Positions 61,653 through 64,000 of a stretch of 64,000 bases of DNA are shown here, one piece after another. A program made the position numbers and the translations under genes. The DNA comes from AB-137-C09 sp964645625. Lineage in GTDB: Bacteria; Pseudomonadota; Zetaproteobacteria; Mariprofundales; Mariprofundaceae. The stretch covers positions 62,001 to 126,000 of the forward strand of contig CAZYAI010000002.1 in the NCBI GenBank assembly GCA_964645625.1, read 5' to 3'. The notes beneath the pieces were generated by a model that did no database searches, had not been told where the DNA came from, and saw only the letters and a list, made by a program, of their open reading frames with translations. Every line of letters starts with the position of its first letter. Position 1 is the first letter of the stretch.

Positions 61653-62760
61653 AAAAAAAATGATTCTAGTGGCAAGTTATGCCCCTTCATTGATAAATTT
61701 TAGAGGGAAGCTTATTGAATCAGCCATTGCTAGGGGGTGGGACGTTGTTGTAATGGCTCCTGATTTTGATGCGGCTATGAGAGATGCATTACAGCGTTTG
61801 GGAGCAAATCCACTTACTTATAGTTTGCAACGTACGGGAATGAACCCTGTCTTAGATATTAAGTCATTATTATCTTTATATCGTATTTTTTGTCGGGAGA
61901 AACCAGATGTTGTTTTAAGCTACACAATTAAGCCTGTTATTTATGCTTCGTTAGCAGCGCGTATGGCGGGCGTAAAATCTGTTTACTCGATGATTACAGG
62001 CTTAGGCTTTTCTTTTTCAGGTAAAGGTTGGAAGCAGAAAATAGTATCGAATATTGTATCAAGGTTATTTAGACGTGCTTTGGAAAAAAATAAGCGTGTG
62101 TTTTTCCAAAATCCAGATGACCGTGATTTTTTTGAATCCAAGGCTTTTGTAACGAAAGGTCAGTCTGTTATTATTAATGGGTCGGGCGTTGATGTAAACC
62201 ACTTTATAGTTGAAACTTTGCCAACTGAGCCACAGTTTTTGATGATTGCTCGACTACTGAAAGAGAAAGGCGTATATGAATATATTGAAGCGATCCGTCA
62301 GGTAAAAAAAATATATCCTGACATAACATGTTGTTTGGCAGGTTGGATTGATGATGCACCAACAGCGATAAAAAAAAAGGAATTAGATGCCTGGGTCGCT
62401 GATGGGCTTGTTTGTTTTTTAGGTAAGCTTTCCGATGTGCGCCCAGCGATTGCAGCTTGTAGTATTTATGTGTTGCCATCCTATCGAGAGGGTACACCTC
62501 GTACAGTGTTAGAGGCAATGGCGATGGGGCGCGCTGTGATTACTACAGATGTTCCTGGTTGCCGAGAAACTGTAAAGCACGATGATAATGGATTGCTTGT
62601 AGAAGGTAAAAGTGCCCAAGCATTAGCCGATGCAATGATTGAATTGATTGAGAATCAGTCTAAAGTTATCCAAATGGGTGCTTCGGGTCGGCGCATTGCT
62701 GAATTGAAGTATGATGTTCATCGTGTGAATGCATCTATCCTTGATGTTATACTTGTTTAG
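61639..62760 (+). CDS. Glycosyltransferase family 4 (PglA-like)
   Basis: The product has 373 residues. It begins ILVASYAPSLINFRGKLIE, keeps the N-terminal PDVVLSYTIKPVIYASLAARMAGVKSVYSMITGLG block (about 90-125) typical of PglA/WbpT-like HexNAc transferases, and the C-terminal GT1 region PSYREGTPRTVLEAMAMGRAVITTDVPGCRETV (about 275-308) with the EX7E motif. It adds a HexNAc-type sugar to a lipid-linked intermediate. It overlaps the amidotransferase gene by 14 bases; an alternative ATG lies at 61660. Confidence 0.92.
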   Translation: MNVARKKMILVASYAPSLINFRGKLIESAIARGWDVVVMAPDFDAAMRDALQRLGANPLTYSLQRTGMNPVLDIKSLLSLYRIFCREKPDVVLSYTIKPVIYASLAARMAGVKSVYSMITGLGFSFSGKGWKQKIVSNIVSRLFRRALEKNKRVFFQNPDDRDFFESKAFVTKGQSVIINGSGVDVNHFIVETLPTEPQFLMIARLLKEKGVYEYIEAIRQVKKIYPDITCCLAGWIDDAPTAIKKKELDAWVADGLVCFLGKLSDVRPAIAACSIYVLPSYREGTPRTVLEAMAMGRAVITTDVPGCRETVKHDDNGLLVEGKSAQALADAMIELIENQSKVIQMGASGRRIAELKYDVHRVNASILDVILV

Positions 62761-62770
62761 GGGGGTGTAA

Positions 62771-63367
62771 ATGATGCTTAAGCGATTGATTGACATATTC
62801 ACTGCGATAGTTGTGTTAACTACCACGCTACCTATATTAATACTGTTGGCTTTGTTTGTGCGTTGGAAACTCGGCTCCCCAGTGTTATTTTGTCAGCAGC
62901 GGCCAGGCTTGCAGGGAAAACCCTTTTTGCTATATAAGTTTCGCACGATGCGAGATGCTTGTGATGCACAGGGGAATCCATTGCCTGATGAACAGCGGAT
63001 GACTCCTTTTGGTAAGTTATTACGCTCTACGAGCCTAGATGAATTACCAAGTTTATGGAATGTACTCAAAGGAGATATGAGCTTGGTGGGTCCTCGTCCT
63101 TTATTGATGGAGTATTTGCCTTTATATAATAGAGAGCAATCCCGAAGGCATGAAGTCAAACCTGGTGTTACAGGGTGGGCACAGGTTAATGGTCGTAATG
63201 CCATTAGTTGGAATGATAAATTTCAATTGGATGTGTGGTATGTTGATCATCAGTCCCTGTTGTTAGACCTAAAAATATTACTGTTAACGTTGAAAAAGGT
63301 CTTTTTTGCCTCTGATATATCTCAAGATGGTCATGTAACAATGAGTAAGTTTACTGGTAGTAAGTAA
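62771..63367 (+). CDS. Initiating sugar phosphate transferase (PglC-like)
   Basis: The product has 198 residues, the length of small monotopic phosphoglycosyl transferases. One N-terminal membrane helix (about 10-31), then LYKFRTMRDACD, the catalytic RSTSLDELPSLWNVLKGDMSLVGPRPLLMEYLPLY and GVTGWAQVNGRNAISW. PglC moves di-N-acetylbacillosamine-1-P to undecaprenyl phosphate. GGGGGTG lies upstream of the ATG. It overlaps the acetyltransferase gene by 1 base, so the two act together. Confidence 0.95.
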   Translation: MMLKRLIDIFTAIVVLTTTLPILILLALFVRWKLGSPVLFCQQRPGLQGKPFLLYKFRTMRDACDAQGNPLPDEQRMTPFGKLLRSTSLDELPSLWNVLKGDMSLVGPRPLLMEYLPLYNREQSRRHEVKPGVTGWAQVNGRNAISWNDKFQLDVWYVDHQSLLLDLKILLLTLKKVFFASDISQDGHVTMSKFTGSK

Positions 63368-63993
63368 TGGCTAACTTATTGATTCTTGGTGCTGGTGGTC
63401 ATGGTAAAGTTGTTGCTGAAGCAGCAATAGCCACGGGGAAATGGGATGAAATTGCATTTTTAGATGACCGCTTTCCTACACTCGAACAAGTATTAAATAT
63501 TTCTGTTGTAGGAACAATTGCAAGTGCTTCCACTTTTGTAAATGAGTTTGATTCTACTATTGTTGCAATAGGTGATGCTGTATTACGCATGCGTTTTTTG
63601 AACGATATGAAAGAACTAGGTTTTTATTTGCCTGTTGTTATTCATCCAAGAGCATCTATTAGTCCATCTTCTGTGTTGGGGGAAGGAACTGTGGTGTTTT
63701 CTTGTGCTGTTGTTAATGCTGCAGCGACGATTGGTAAGGGTTGTATTCTGAATACTGGATCTATTGTGGAGCATGATTGTTCTTTGGGGTGTGGTGTACA
63801 TATGTGTCCTGGTGCAAAAGTTGGTGGTGGTTCATCAATAGGGCGAGGATGTTGGATTGGTTTGGGTAGTTCATTGATTCACGGTATTAGTATCGGGGAT
63901 CAAGTGACTGTGGGAGCGGGTGCCGTGGTTATAGAGAATATTGAGGAAGTACAAACTGTTGTCGGAGTTCCTGCTAGAAAGGTGTTAAAATGA
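63367..63993 (+). CDS. PglD/NeuD-like sugar O- or N-acetyltransferase
   Basis: The product has 208 residues. It opens with a Rossmann-like ANLLILGAGGHGKVVAE (1-17) and continues with a left-handed beta helix of hexapeptide repeats (about 92-195), including the catalytic-type His in VEHDCSLG, ending in VGVPARKVLK. This is the layout of PglD, which acetylates UDP-4-amino-4,6-dideoxy-GlcNAc in bacillosamine synthesis. Coupling to a PglC-like gene supports this. The dehydratase and aminotransferase needed are not in the window. Confidence 0.9.
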   Translation: MANLLILGAGGHGKVVAEAAIATGKWDEIAFLDDRFPTLEQVLNISVVGTIASASTFVNEFDSTIVAIGDAVLRMRFLNDMKELGFYLPVVIHPRASISPSSVLGEGTVVFSCAVVNAAATIGKGCILNTGSIVEHDCSLGCGVHMCPGAKVGGGSSIGRGCWIGLGSSLIHGISIGDQVTVGAGAVVIENIEEVQTVVGVPARKVLK

Positions 63994-64000
63994 TTACAAG
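63990..64000 (+). CDS. Start of next gene, cut by the window end
   Basis: ATG 63990 overlaps the acetyltransferase stop (ATGA), the coupling style of this operon. Only three codons (MIT) are visible. A PglE-like aminotransferase would be the expected neighbour, but this is a guess from context. Confidence 0.35.

Overview
The window looks like a chromosomal segment of a Gram-negative member of the Pseudomonadota. Evidence: MinCDE, a dnaE-accA pair, a dnaN-recF-gyrB cluster, class A RNase P RNA, type IV pilins behind a sigma-54 promoter, a lipobox-bearing giant lipoprotein, an O-antigen type sugar cluster and a subtype I-F CRISPR repeat. I cannot fix the class from sequence alone; Gammaproteobacteria or a related lineage such as Zetaproteobacteria both fit. 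The likely replication origin is the AT-rich, DnaA-box-bearing gap at about 43.96-44.56 kb. Everything to its right reads on the + strand, and most housekeeping genes to its left read on the - strand, so most genes run with the inferred replication forks.

Left part (0-5.7 kb): a secreted coat-U-like protein, then a type IV pilin gene with a near-perfect sigma-54 promoter and a strong terminator, a two-gene ABC transporter, a membrane-anchored helical-repeat protein, a second prepilin and a PglL/O-antigen-ligase-like membrane enzyme. It reads as a pilus locus with export and pilin-glycosylation functions.

Housekeeping block (5.7-23.4 kb): a CinA/PncC-type protein with a decayed N-terminal domain, minE-minD-minC, a WecA/WbpL-like transferase, accA, dnaE, a small accessory patch (DUF2442, DUF4160 and HNH nuclease genes with palindromic DNA), an ElyC-like protein, pyk, gmk, a YfhL-type ferredoxin, a small membrane protein, uvrA, and pgl, whose stop codon lies inside a 165-bp palindromic, MITE-like element.

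23.6-36.9 kb: a six-repeat subtype I-F CRISPR array with no cas genes in the window, a 1343-residue exported membrane protein of unknown function, a 1785-residue lipoprotein (HYR repeats plus a predicted propeller), and a LuxR-type response regulator with its membrane histidine kinase. Then rnpB, purN-purM, gyrB, recF, dnaN and the putative oriC.

Right part (44.5-64 kb): a secreted cupredoxin-like protein and a TVP38/DedA-like membrane protein, followed by a long polysaccharide cluster. It encodes GDP-mannose synthesis and dehydration (manC-like, gmd), dTDP-rhamnose synthesis (rmlA, C, D, then B), UDP-N-acetylhexosaminuronic acid synthesis (TviB/TviC or WbpO/WbpP type), a Wzx flippase, a sulfotransferase, a Wzy-type polymerase, two glycosyltransferases, an AsnB/WbpS-type amidotransferase, a PglC-like initiating transferase and a PglD-like acetyltransferase. 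The expected product is an acidic, possibly amidated and sulfated, Wzx/Wzy-dependent glycan. The rml genes are split by two decayed genes of a nucleotidyltransferase/HepT-like pair. One glycosyltransferase appears to start at ATT, and two poly-G tracts sit inside the sulfotransferase and polymerase genes.
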